Shown here: one piece after another, positions 16,491 to 24,992 of the stretch
Position numbering within the stretch: the first letter of the stretch is position 1
How the letters are laid out: the number at the start of each line of letters is the position of its first letter
Assembly (NCBI RefSeq): GCF_000426445.1
Contig: NZ_KE384526.1
Coordinates: 915,213 to 979,212 of the forward strand
DNA: 64,000 nucleotides
Reading direction: 5' to 3'
Source of the DNA: Brevibacterium album DSM 18261
Lineage (GTDB): Bacteria > Actinomycetota > Actinomycetes > Actinomycetales > Brevibacteriaceae
Translations under genes and position numbers: made by a program
Notes under the pieces: generated by a model
Databases searched by the model: none
The model's input: only the letters and a program-made list of their open reading frames with translations
What the model was told of the DNA's origin: nothing

Positions 16491-16520
16491 AGCGTATTCT
16501 TGCTTAACTGGTTAGTCAAG
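16491..16520 (-). promoter_or_regulatory. Promoter of the catabolic cluster with overlapping operator-like dyad
   Basis: On the minus strand TTGACT (16514-16519) is followed by a 17-bp spacer and TACGCT (16491-16496), about 31 nt before the first permease start. The dyad CTTAACT-GGTT-AGTCAAG at 16503-16520 (seven-base half-sites, one mismatch) covers the -35 box. It lies between the transporter operon and the divergent TetR gene, the expected place for its binding site. The -10 is only a moderate match. Confidence 0.6.
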
Positions 16521-16667
16521 TATTGATCGAAGCCCCCTCCCCGTGCGATCCACGGAAGGCGCCTGCTGTAGCGTCGGAGCCGAGGGCGGCGACCTCGGCG
16601 GACCCATGCGGGGCACCTGCACGCCTCCCCGTGAGGAGAAGCCCCAGCGGAGAAGGAAGCATCGAAT

Positions 16668-17273
16668 ATGGCCCAGGCACGCGCGACGACGACGGACGAG
16701 GTGCTCGCGGCGGCTGCCCGCGTGTTCCGCGACAAGGGGTACCGGAACGCCACGCTCGACGACATCGCGGCCGAGGCCGGGGTCTCGAAGCCCACGCTCT
16801 ACAGGTACTCCGAGGGAAAGCAGTGGCTGCTCGACAGCATCGCCCGGAAGGTGAGGGAGACGCTGCGGGACCGGGTCGATGAGCACACCCACCTCACCGG
16901 CATCGATGCCCTGCGGGCCACGATCGTCGCCGCCGCCCGGTCGACGCAGGACCTGCGGGTCTACTACGAGGCGATGTCCGTCAACGTCCTCGAGCTCTCG
17001 GCGGAGGACGAGGCCGAGCGCAGGGAGTGGATGAAGGAGGCGACGCTGCGGACGGCGCAGACGCTGCAGCAGTGCCGTGAGGAGGGATCGATGCACCTGC
17101 CGGGCAAACCGGCGATCTACGCGAACCTCGTCCAGAGCGTGCTCCGCGGCATCTTCACCTGGTACGACCCCGATGGGACGACGACGCCGGAGGAGCTCGC
17201 CCAGCACATGATCGACCTCTTCGCCCTCGATGTCCGCGAGGACATCGCGGCTTCCCCCTCCCATAGCCCCTGA
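16668..17273 (+). CDS. TetR-family transcriptional regulator, probable local repressor
   Basis: A 201-aa TetR protein. The N-terminal HTH is clear: VFRDKGYRNATLDDIAAEAG followed by VSKPTLYRYSEGK. The C-terminal ligand-binding domain is unassigned, and TetR_C regions of this type often bind acyl-CoA intermediates. The gene is divergent from the transporter/catabolic cluster and an operator-like dyad lies in the shared region, so it most likely represses that cluster until an intermediate (for example the CoA ester made by the ligase) accumulates. KstR2 controls a comparable gene set in steroid degraders, but no specific relationship can be shown here. AGAAGGAAG upstream of the ATG is a good ribosome-binding site. 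Confidence 0.85.
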   Translation: MAQARATTTDEVLAAAARVFRDKGYRNATLDDIAAEAGVSKPTLYRYSEGKQWLLDSIARKVRETLRDRVDEHTHLTGIDALRATIVAAARSTQDLRVYYEAMSVNVLELSAEDEAERREWMKEATLRTAQTLQQCREEGSMHLPGKPAIYANLVQSVLRGIFTWYDPDGTTTPEELAQHMIDLFALDVREDIAASPSHSP

Positions 17274-17396
17274 CCATGTGCGAGGCTCTCACGGTGCACT
17301 CTCTACGATGGGCACAGGGGACACCGAGCACCACCAGCACCACCCACCGCAGCCGGACGTGCCTCACACGGGCCGGCCGCAACACAGGAGAGCACC

Positions 17397-19034
17397 GTGC
17401 AGAGCATGTATGAGCAGAGCGCAGTCTTCATCGACGCCGGGTTCCTCCTGGCGGTGGGGAGCACCGAGACCACCGGCACCTCCCTGCGGTCCTCGACGGT
17501 GGTGGACGTCCGCCGGCTCATCCGCGGCATCGTCGAGCGCACATGGGAGGACTCCGGCCTCTCCCCGCTCCGGGTCTACTGGTACGACGCCTCGCGCAAC
17601 GGCATCATGGCCGATGAGCACAAGAAGATCGCCCTCATCGACGACGTGAAGGTGCGTCTGGGCCGGATCGGAATCAACGGGGCGCAGAAGGGCGTGGACC
17701 TCCGGCTGGGCCTCGACATGGTCGAGGTGGCCCGCACCCGCTCCGCCCGCGTCGCCTACCTGCTGTGCGGTGACGACGACATCGCCGAGGCGGTCGAGGC
17801 CGCCCAGGACCAGGGCATGAAGGTGGTGCTCATGGGCCTCGAGGATCCGCACCGCCGCGTGGGCCTCGCCTCGGTCGCCGAGCACCTCGCCCTCCAGGTC
17901 GACCGCATCCTGCCGATCCCCGCGGACCTCATCCGCGCCTGCTTCGAGCCGTCGATGTCCCACCGCAGCAAGGAGAGCGCGGACGGGATCAGCGCCGTGG
18001 CCGCGGCCTCGCTGCTGCAGTCCCGCTCGCAGGAGGCTGCGGAAGTCCCCGTCGAGGAGCGGACGGGCACGAGCGGCGCCGAGGCTGCGGCCGGTGTCGA
18101 TGCCGAGGCGGCTGCCGGCGGAGACGCAGCGCTGGGGCTCGCCGAGACGGGCCGTGCAGAGGAAGCGCCCTGCGGAGCCGGACACATCGAGGCTGAACTC
18201 CACAGGGCGGAATCCGACGCCGCGCGCACCCGTCGGCACGAGCGCGCCGACCCCGAGCACCACGCGCACGCGAAGTCCCCCGCGCAGGCACCGGCAGGGG
18301 GGCTCGGAGCCGAACATCCTGACGCTCCACGGCCCAAGCCGGGCCCCGCGCGGCCGGTCACCCCGCATTCGGAGGCCACTGCCTCGGGCTCCGCTGCCTC
18401 CGAGCCGACAGCTTCAGGCCCAGCGGCTTCGGACTCCGCCCCCTCAGGCACAGCACCGGAAGCCGAGCGCACCGTGACCCCCGGCCCCCTCCGCGGACGG
18501 CAGACACCGCCTGCCAGCGGGCAGACGCCTACAGCGCAGACGCCCACCGGCACGGCAACCAGCGAGCAGGTGCCCGCAGCAGCCTCGGGCACCCCGGCCT
18601 CACCCGCATCCGCCGGAACCACACCCACGCCCGCCGACTGCGTGCGCACGACTGCCGAGGCCCCGGGCCAGGGCGCGCCGAGCCCCGCCACAGCGCCCCC
18701 CGGCACCCCGGCTCCTAGAACAGTGCCAGCCGGGACACCCCGCGTCCCCGCGGCCCCGCTGTACTCCACGAGCTCGCAGTCGGCAGGTGAGGACACGGAG
18801 ACGATCTTCGACATCGTGGAGGGCGTCGCGGAGAAGACGGCCCGGAGCTGGCTCGCCTCCGTCACCCAGATCCAGCTCGAGGAGGTGCTCGGCGACTACC
18901 CGTACCTGGAACCGGACCTCGACCGGGCTCTCCTGCAGGACTGCGCGGCCCGCATCGGCGAGTTCGAGACCAACAGCCAGACGATCCGCAAGCACCTGCG
19001 GAACTGCTTCTGGGCCGCCGTCCGGGACCGCTGA
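17397..19034 (+). CDS. NYN (LabA/DUF88-type PIN-like) domain protein with long disordered linker
   Basis: A 545-aa protein. Residues 1-185 form a NYN domain: AVFIDAGFLLAVGS contains the first acidic residue, GVDLRLGLDMVEVA the second, and YLLCGDDDIAEAVEAAQDQG the third cluster, so the metal-binding acids of a PIN-like RNase are retained. Residues about 200-455 are a low-complexity Ala/Pro/Thr/Glu region. Residues about 465-545 (starting IFDIVEGVAEKTARSW) are a compact, charged alpha-helical domain that I do not recognise, in the position where OST-HTH or other RNA-binding modules sit in related proteins. GTG at 17397 has AGGAG 6 nt upstream; an ATG 9 nt later is possible. It is a probable RNA-processing nuclease of unknown target. 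Confidence 0.75.
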   Translation: MQSMYEQSAVFIDAGFLLAVGSTETTGTSLRSSTVVDVRRLIRGIVERTWEDSGLSPLRVYWYDASRNGIMADEHKKIALIDDVKVRLGRIGINGAQKGVDLRLGLDMVEVARTRSARVAYLLCGDDDIAEAVEAAQDQGMKVVLMGLEDPHRRVGLASVAEHLALQVDRILPIPADLIRACFEPSMSHRSKESADGISAVAAASLLQSRSQEAAEVPVEERTGTSGAEAAAGVDAEAAAGGDAALGLAETGRAEEAPCGAGHIEAELHRAESDAARTRRHERADPEHHAHAKSPAQAPAGGLGAEHPDAPRPKPGPARPVTPHSEATASGSAASEPTASGPAASDSAPSGTAPEAERTVTPGPLRGRQTPPASGQTPTAQTPTGTATSEQVPAAASGTPASPASAGTTPTPADCVRTTAEAPGQGAPSPATAPPGTPAPRTVPAGTPRVPAAPLYSTSSQSAGEDTETIFDIVEGVAEKTARSWLASVTQIQLEEVLGDYPYLEPDLDRALLQDCAARIGEFETNSQTIRKHLRNCFWAAVRDR

Positions 19035-19076
19035 GCCGCAGGCCTCTCTCCCTGCCCTCCCGCTCCCGCGAAGAAA

Positions 19077-19117
19077 CGTCTGCGCAGCGGTCGCCCGACA
19101 CGGCCGCTGCGCAGACG
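19077..19117. terminator. Bidirectional hairpin terminator between convergent genes
   Basis: A perfect 14-bp stem (19077-19090 with 19104-19117) and a 13-nt loop lie between the NYN gene and tgt, which converge. No U-tract is visible, as is common for actinobacterial hairpin terminators. Confidence 0.7.
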
Positions 19118-19161
19118 CAACTCAGGGAAGAGGGGCATGGAGACGCACAGCGCCGCCCGCC

Positions 19162-20526
19162 TCACGGCCGGTTGCCGCTGTAGTACCTCCCCAGCACCTC
19201 GGCCTCGAGCTCCTCGAAGCGGCCGTCCTCGATGGACTGCCTGATCCGCGCCACGAGTCCCACGATGAAGTGCTCGTTGTGGATGGTGCACAGCGTGTTG
19301 AACAGCTGTTCCTTCGCCTTGTACAGGTGGTGGAGGTAGGCCCGCGAGTAGTGGCTGCACGTGTAGCAGTCGCACTCCGGCTCGATGGGCTTCCAGTCCC
19401 GTTTGAAGCGCGCACCGGAGATGTTGAACCGCCCATCATGCGAGTACACCGCCGCATTCCGGGCCACCCGGGACGGCGAGACGCAGTCGAAGGTGTCCGC
19501 GCCCCGGCGGATGGCGGCGAAGAAGTCGTCCGGCTCGCTGATGCCCAGGAGGTGGCGCGGCTTGTCGTCCGGCAGCTCCTCGCACACCCACCCCACGATG
19601 GTGCCGAGGTTCTCCTTCTCCAGCGCCCCGCCGATCCCGAACCCGTCGAAGTCCATCGCCGCGAGGTCCCGCGCCGCCTTCCGCCGCAGATCCTCGTACT
19701 GCGCGCCCTGCAGCACGCCGAACAGCGCCTGATACGGCCGGTGCGCGCGCTCGGCGGTGAGCCGGAAGTGCTCGGCCACGCAGCGCTCGGCCCAGCGGCG
19801 CGTGCGCTCCAGCGACTCCTCCTGGTAGCCGCGCGTGTTCGTGAGCATCGTGAGCTCGTCGAAGGCGAAGATGATGTCCGCGCCCAGCTGGTGCTGGACC
19901 TGCATCGATACCTCGGGGGTGAAGCGGTGCAGCGAGCCGTCGATGTGCGAGCGGAAGGTCACCCCGTCCTCGTCCACGTTCGCCAGCCGCTCCTCGCGCA
20001 CCTCCTGCTGGAGGTCCTTCTGCATGTCCGTCCGGTTGGTCCCGGAGAACTCCGTGGAGAGCACCTTCTTCGCGCCCACGCCCAGGCTCATCACCTGGAA
20101 GCCGCCCGAATCCGTGAAGGTGGGGCCGGACCAGTTCATGAAGGCTCCCAGTCCCCCGGCCTCGTCCACGATGTCCGCGCCCGGCTGCAGGTACAGGTGG
20201 TAGGCATTGGCGAGCACGGCGTCCGCGCCCAGCTCCTCCACCTGCTCCGGGGTCACCGTCTTCACCGTCGCCTTCGTCCCCACCGGGATGAACGCCGGGG
20301 TCGCGATCTCCCCGTGCGGGGTGCGGATCACGCCGGTGCGCCCGCCGCTCTCCAGCCGGGTGCCCTCCGCGAAGCCGAAGCGGCCGCGTGCGTTCACCGG
20401 CGCCTCGGCGGCCGCCGTCCGCGCTGCTGTCACCTCGCCTGCCTCTGCTCGCCTCGCTGCCGCCGGAACCGCCTGCGCCCCCGAGGCGGCCCCGCCGTCC
20501 GTCTGCGCGCTCACCTCGCCGCTCAT
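19162..20526 (-). CDS. tgt: tRNA-guanine transglycosylase
   Basis: A 454-aa Tgt that exchanges guanine at position 34 of GUN-anticodon tRNAs for a queuosine precursor or queuine. Active-site elements are present: the base-binding TDSGGFQVMSL with the first catalytic Asp, the nucleophile region TFDCVSPSRVARNA, and the zinc site CDCYTC followed by HHLYKAKE. The N-terminal 50 residues are an Ala-rich extension compared with typical 370-390-aa enzymes. The ATG at 20526 overlaps the stop of the FAD-linked oxidase gene, a start supported by translational coupling. No queA, queG or preQ1 synthesis gene lies nearby, so Q synthesis or queuine salvage must be encoded elsewhere. Confidence 0.92.
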   Translation of the reverse strand: MSGEVSAQTDGGAASGAQAVPAAARRAEAGEVTAARTAAAEAPVNARGRFGFAEGTRLESGGRTGVIRTPHGEIATPAFIPVGTKATVKTVTPEQVEELGADAVLANAYHLYLQPGADIVDEAGGLGAFMNWSGPTFTDSGGFQVMSLGVGAKKVLSTEFSGTNRTDMQKDLQQEVREERLANVDEDGVTFRSHIDGSLHRFTPEVSMQVQHQLGADIIFAFDELTMLTNTRGYQEESLERTRRWAERCVAEHFRLTAERAHRPYQALFGVLQGAQYEDLRRKAARDLAAMDFDGFGIGGALEKENLGTIVGWVCEELPDDKPRHLLGISEPDDFFAAIRRGADTFDCVSPSRVARNAAVYSHDGRFNISGARFKRDWKPIEPECDCYTCSHYSRAYLHHLYKAKEQLFNTLCTIHNEHFIVGLVARIRQSIEDGRFEELEAEVLGRYYSGNRP

Positions 20527-22019
20527 CCGCGCAGCGCCTGGAGCATCTTGCCCGGGCTGAGGAGGCCCAGCGGGTCCAGCTCGCGCTTGATCGCCAGATG
20601 CAGGCGCTGGGCCACGGGATCGAGCTCGCGCGCCAGCCACTGGTTCTTCAGCACCCCCACGCCGTGCTCGCCCGTGATGGTGCCGCCGAGGTCCAGGCCG
20701 GCCTCCATGATGGCGTCGAAGGCCGCGTGCGCGCGCCGGGTGGACTCCTCGTCACCGGCGTCGAAGATCACCGCCGGGTGCATGTTCCCGTCACCGGCGT
20801 GCCCCACGACGGACACGAAGACCTCGTGCTCCGCCGCAATGGCCTCCATGCGGGCGAAGAACTCCGTGAGCGCCCCGCGCGGCACGCACACATCGTCCAC
20901 GAGCTCGCCCCCGCCGCGCGTGGCGGCGAACTTCTCCATCGCCGGGGCCACCGCTCGGCGGGCGGCCACGAACAGCTCGGAGTCCGCAGGATCGTCGGAG
21001 ATCGTCACCTCGACGGCGCCGAGCGATTCCGCGATCCGCTGGAACTGCTCGAGCTCCGCCGCTGCCGCTTCGAGCGAGCCGTCGCCGTTGGACTGCACCA
21101 GCAGCATCGCCGCGGAGCCCGCGGGCAGGCCGAAGTCGCCGTAGTCGTTGAGGAAGTCGATGGAGTGCCCGTCGATGATCTCCAGCAGCGAGGGCGTGGC
21201 CCCGGAGGCCATGAACTCCGTGATGGTCGCGGCGGCGTGCTTGATGTCCGCGAACAGCGCCACCCCCGTGATGGGATCGGGCAGGGCGGGGATGAGGTCG
21301 AACACGATCTCGACGACCACGCCCAGGGAGCCCTCCGAGCCCACGAACAGGCTCGCGAGGTCGAAGCCGGCCACGCCCTTGGCGGTGGGGCGGCCCAGGG
21401 TCGTGAGCGAGCCGTCGGCGAGCACCACCCGCAGCTGGCGCACATAGTCCTTGGTGACGCCGTACTTCACACAGCACAGGCCTCCGGCGTTCGTCGCGAC
21501 GTTCCCGCCCAGCGAGGAGATGTCGACGGAGCCCGGGTCCGGCGGATAGGCCAGCCCGTGGGGCGCGAGCGCGTCCTTGAGCTGCCGGTTGATGACGCCG
21601 GGCTGCACGCGCGCGGTCTGCTCCACCGTGTCGATGTCGAGCACCGCATTCATCGCGGCGACGGAGAGCAGGAGCGCGCCGTCGGTGGCGTTCGCGGCAC
21701 CGGCCAGACCGGTGCGCGCGCCCTGGGGGACCACGGGCAGGCGGTGGGCGGTGGCGAAGCGCATCGTCGCCTGCACGTCCTCGACGCTGCGGGCCCGCAC
21801 GAGGGCGCGTGCCCGGCCGACCGGGGAGAAGATCGCGCGGTCCTGCGAGTGGGCGAGCACCACGTCCGGGTCCGTCACGAGGGCGCCCGCGCTGAGCTCC
21901 GCCGCCAGCGGCGCCAGGTCGACGGGCTCCTCGGCGGGGGTGAGCGGAGAGGGGGCGCTTCCGTGCGGACTTCCACCGCCCGGTGCGCGGACGCCGGTGT
22001 GCTGTTCTGCTGTCGTCAT
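20523..22019 (-). CDS. FAD-linked oxidase, GlcD/D-lactate dehydrogenase type
   Basis: A 498-aa flavoprotein of the VAO/PCMH family. The FAD-binding domain has VVPQGARTGLAGAANATDG and PPDPGSVDISSLGGNVATNA, with GLCCVKYGVTKDYV after it. The C-terminal FAD-oxidase domain includes GHAGDGNMHPAV and GTITGEHGVGVLKNQWL, the His-rich active-site segments shared by glycolate oxidase subunit D and D-2-hydroxyacid dehydrogenases. It probably oxidises a D-2-hydroxy acid (D-lactate, glycolate or 2-hydroxyglutarate). It starts 7 nt after the upstream aminotransferase gene, with GAGG inside that gene's end, and its stop overlaps tgt, so the three form an operon. Confidence 0.88.
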   Translation of the reverse strand: MTTAEQHTGVRAPGGGSPHGSAPSPLTPAEEPVDLAPLAAELSAGALVTDPDVVLAHSQDRAIFSPVGRARALVRARSVEDVQATMRFATAHRLPVVPQGARTGLAGAANATDGALLLSVAAMNAVLDIDTVEQTARVQPGVINRQLKDALAPHGLAYPPDPGSVDISSLGGNVATNAGGLCCVKYGVTKDYVRQLRVVLADGSLTTLGRPTAKGVAGFDLASLFVGSEGSLGVVVEIVFDLIPALPDPITGVALFADIKHAAATITEFMASGATPSLLEIIDGHSIDFLNDYGDFGLPAGSAAMLLVQSNGDGSLEAAAAELEQFQRIAESLGAVEVTISDDPADSELFVAARRAVAPAMEKFAATRGGGELVDDVCVPRGALTEFFARMEAIAAEHEVFVSVVGHAGDGNMHPAVIFDAGDEESTRRAHAAFDAIMEAGLDLGGTITGEHGVGVLKNQWLARELDPVAQRLHLAIKRELDPLGLLSPGKMLQALRG

Positions 22020-22026
22020 CAGTTCC

Positions 22027-23145
22027 TCATGCTCGCTTTCCGATGAAGGCGCGTGCGACCTCGACGAGGCGGTCCATCGCCTCCTGCGGTCCCACCGTCA
22101 CGCGTACGCCCGATCCCAGGTTCCGCACCGCGAGTCCCGCGGCCATGCAGTCATCCGTAAACTCCTGCGAGCGCCTCCCCAGGGGCAGCCACACGAAGTT
22201 CCCGCCGCTGGGCGGCACCGGGATGCCCGCCTCGCGCAGCCGTGCGGCGAGGTCGTCGCGGATGAGGCCCACCTCCTTCGCCCGCACCGCGATCTCCGCC
22301 CTCGCCGCCACCGAGGCGAGCGCACCCGCCTGCGCGGGTGCGGTCACGCTGAACGGGGCGATGGACTTGCGCATCTCGTGGATGATTCCGGGCTGGGCGA
22401 CCGTGTAGCCCACGCGCAGACCGGCGAGCCCATGGGCCTTGGAGAACGTGCGGAGCACCGCGAGGTTGGGGTACCGGCTCAGCGCCGCGCCGGAGTCCAC
22501 GGGGGCGTCGAGACCGTCCTCGGCGGCGTGGATGGATGCGGCGGCCTCGCTGCCGTCCGCGAAGTCCGCATAGGCCTCGTCGAGCACCACGAGGACGTCC
22601 TCGGGCACCTGCTCCATGAACGTGTCGAACTCCGCCTGGCCCACCACCGCGCCGGTGGGGTTGTTGGGCGAGCACAGGAGGACGAGGTGCGTGTCCTCGC
22701 GGATGGCCTGCAGCATCGCGGGCAGATCCATGCGGCCCTCACTCGCGAGCGGGACGGCGATCTTCTCCGCACCCACATAGCTCACGACCTGCGGGTACAT
22801 CTCGAAGGAGGGCCAGGGGAAGACCGCGCTGGTGCCCGCCTCCGAGGTGATGCCGATGAGCGCGGACAGGCCCTCGGACGCGCCCGCGGAGACGACGACG
22901 TGGTCGTGGGGGACCTCGTGGAGCGCGGCGATCGCGGCGGTGAGATCGTGCGCCGAGGGGTCGGGGTAGACATGAGGGCTGGTCACGGCGTCCGCGATCG
23001 CCTCGAGGACGGCGGGCAGCGGCGTCATGTGGTGCTCATTGGACGAGAGCTTGTACGACTGCAGGCCCTCGACCGGAGCCGGCGGCTTTCCGGGGATGTA
23101 GGCGGGAGTCTCGGCCAGGGCGGGCCGCACGCGGAAGTTCGTCAT
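22027..23145 (-). CDS. Histidinol-phosphate/aromatic aminotransferase (HisC/Pat type)
   Basis: A 372-aa fold-type I PLP enzyme. It starts MTNFRVRPALAETPAYIPGK, has the substrate-region motif SYKLSSNEHHMTPLPAV, the aspartate segment LVLLCSPNNPTGAVVG, VVLDEAYADFADG and the PLP lysine in RTFSKAHGLAGLRVGY. The C-terminal PPSGGNFVWLPLG and SGVRVTVGPQEAMDRL complete the family pattern. Length and the YIPGKP beginning resemble actinobacterial Pat (phenylalanine/tyrosine aminotransferase) as much as HisC; no other his gene is near, which favours Pat. It is the first gene of the operon with the FAD-linked oxidase and tgt. Confidence 0.88.
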   Translation of the reverse strand: MTNFRVRPALAETPAYIPGKPPAPVEGLQSYKLSSNEHHMTPLPAVLEAIADAVTSPHVYPDPSAHDLTAAIAALHEVPHDHVVVSAGASEGLSALIGITSEAGTSAVFPWPSFEMYPQVVSYVGAEKIAVPLASEGRMDLPAMLQAIREDTHLVLLCSPNNPTGAVVGQAEFDTFMEQVPEDVLVVLDEAYADFADGSEAAASIHAAEDGLDAPVDSGAALSRYPNLAVLRTFSKAHGLAGLRVGYTVAQPGIIHEMRKSIAPFSVTAPAQAGALASVAARAEIAVRAKEVGLIRDDLAARLREAGIPVPPSGGNFVWLPLGRRSQEFTDDCMAAGLAVRNLGSGVRVTVGPQEAMDRLVEVARAFIGKRA

Positions 23146-23300
23146 GGTCCGATTCTGCCATTCGCCGCCGAGGCCCGGGCCCAACGCCCGCGGTCCGGGC
23201 GGAGCCAGCCGCATCGGCGCTCGCCTCCCGGACGCGGGTGCGGGCACAGCGGCGGCGGCTCGGACAGACGCGGTCCGGGCATCGAGCCCTCCCCGAGGCC

Positions 23301-23356
23301 GGTTGCGCAGTGCCGGGTGCGCAGTGCCGGTTGCGCAGTGCCGGGTGCACAATGGG
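23301..23356. repeat. Four tandem 14-bp units upstream of the alpha/beta hydrolase gene
   Basis: Units 23301-23314, 23315-23328 and 23329-23342 follow the pattern GGKTGCGCAGTGCC with T/G alternating at the third base; 23343-23356 is a diverged fourth unit (GGGTGCACAATGGG). The array ends 3 bp before the ATG at 23360, so it occupies the 5' untranslated region of the hydrolase gene, in the divergent space shared with the HisC/Pat gene. Confidence 0.85.
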
Positions 23357-23359
23357 GTC

Positions 23360-24925
23360 ATGGACTCCCCCGCGGATGCGCCCGGACCACAGAGCCCTGC
23401 CTCTCCCGCTCCCGCAGAGCGAGCGGGCACTGCGGGAGACCGCGCCGCGTCCGAGGCCGGCGGAGGGGGAGCCGCCGGCCACCGGGAGGACGGCGACTGG
23501 CAGGAGGCCCGCGGCTGGCACGAGGACATCCTCGGGCCGGACTTCGCCGCGCTCACCCTGCCCCTGCCCGCCCCTCCGGTCTTCGAGGATGCAGGACCGG
23601 CCGGTGCCCCCGCGCCTGCCGGAGAGGCCGGAGACACTCCGGAAGCCGGTGGCCCCGCGAAAGGCGAGGCGGCTCGGGAAGGCGCGGCCGCCTCGGCGTC
23701 CTCCGGTGCCCGGAACGCGACCGCGGCCGGCGACGACCGGGCGGGTGCGAGCCCCGCCCGCGAGGACCGGCAGGCGACCCTCGTCGCGCATCGGCCGAGG
23801 CCGGCAGCCGCAGCCGTTCGCGCACCGGCCGCGCGCACCGCTCCCGCCTATCGCCCGGGACCGGCCGTCCAGCCTCAGCCGGCGGGGGCGGACCAGTCGA
23901 TGCGGGCGGGTGCGGGCGCGCGCGGACGCACGGGCGCCTCGGCGGTGCGCGATCCGGCGGCGCTGGACCCGGCGGCCGCACGCGATGCCTGGCGGCCGCT
24001 GTTCCCGGACATGGAGCCGGGACTGCTCGACGATGTGGTGGTCCTCCACCTGCACGGGTGGTCGGACTACTTCTTCCACGCGAACCTGGCGCGGTTCTGG
24101 ACGGCGCTGGGGGCGCACTTCTACGCGCTCGATCTGCACGGCTACGGGCGGAACCTCGACCCCGCGCGAATGGAGCGCTCGGTGTATGCCCGCGGCCGGC
24201 ACCAGCCGGACCCCGAGACCCTCCAGCGACCGGGCTTCACGACCGACCTCTCCGACTACGATGCGGACCTCGAGGCCGCCCTCACCGTCATCGCGGAGGA
24301 GTCCCCGGGCCGGAGGCTCGTGCTCTCCGCCCATTCGACGGGCGGCCTCATCGCCGCGCTGTGGGCGGACCGGAACCCGGGTCGCGTGCACGGGCTCGCG
24401 CTCAACTCGCCGTGGCTGGAGTTCCAGTTCTCCACCGCGATCCGCAGGCTGCTGCAGCCGGTGTTCGCTCGCGGCCGTGCTGCCACGGCGGCGCTGCCCC
24501 TGCACATGCCCAACCACTACGTCATGGCGACCTCGGCCGCGCTCGGCAGGCTCCCCTACGACATGCGGCTCAAGCCTCCGGAGAGCTTCCCCGTCTACGC
24601 GGGCTGGATGCGGGCGATCTTCGCAGGGCACAGGGCCGTGGAGGAGGGGCTGGACATCGCGGCGCCCGTGCTCGTCCAGACCTCGAGCCGGAGCCTGCGG
24701 AAGATGAGCTACGACCAGGAGATGGAGGGGACGGACATCGTGCTCGACGTCGAGGCGATCGCGCGGAGGGCGGTGCACCTGGCGCCCACCGTGGTGCTCG
24801 ACCGCGTGCCCGGAGCCATGCACGATCTCTTCCTCTCTCACCGGGAAGCGCAGGCGCATGCCTTCGCGGGTCTGCTCCGCTTCGCGCGCGGCTATCTGGC
24901 GAAGGGGCCCGAGGCCGGCGCCTGA
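23360..24925 (+). CDS. Alpha/beta hydrolase (serine aminopeptidase S33/lysophospholipase-like)
   Basis: A 521-aa protein. The first 200 residues are Pro/Ala/Gly/Arg-rich and probably disordered. The hydrolase fold follows: VVVLHLHGWSDYFFH (oxyanion region), FYALDLHGYGRN, then the nucleophile in SAHSTGGLIAALWADRNPGR (Ser326, AHSTG elbow), and a catalytic His in VPGAMHDLFLSHREA. This is the Hydrolase_4 arrangement, so an esterase or lysophospholipase is likely; the substrate is unknown. The ATG at 23360 was chosen because upstream codons come from the tandem 14-bp repeat. It is divergent from the HisC/Pat gene, and 67 bp separate it from the next aminotransferase gene. Confidence 0.78.
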   Translation: MDSPADAPGPQSPASPAPAERAGTAGDRAASEAGGGGAAGHREDGDWQEARGWHEDILGPDFAALTLPLPAPPVFEDAGPAGAPAPAGEAGDTPEAGGPAKGEAAREGAAASASSGARNATAAGDDRAGASPAREDRQATLVAHRPRPAAAAVRAPAARTAPAYRPGPAVQPQPAGADQSMRAGAGARGRTGASAVRDPAALDPAAARDAWRPLFPDMEPGLLDDVVVLHLHGWSDYFFHANLARFWTALGAHFYALDLHGYGRNLDPARMERSVYARGRHQPDPETLQRPGFTTDLSDYDADLEAALTVIAEESPGRRLVLSAHSTGGLIAALWADRNPGRVHGLALNSPWLEFQFSTAIRRLLQPVFARGRAATAALPLHMPNHYVMATSAALGRLPYDMRLKPPESFPVYAGWMRAIFAGHRAVEEGLDIAAPVLVQTSSRSLRKMSYDQEMEGTDIVLDVEAIARRAVHLAPTVVLDRVPGAMHDLFLSHREAQAHAFAGLLRFARGYLAKGPEAGA

Positions 24926-24992
24926 GCTGCGGAGACGGCACCGTTTCTGAGACGGCGCGCACGGGTTCCCGCCGCTCCCCTAGCATGCGGGC

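Noticed and set aside
23301..23356. Possible CRISPR-like array
   Set aside because: The units are contiguous 14-mers with no spacers, and no cas genes are present.
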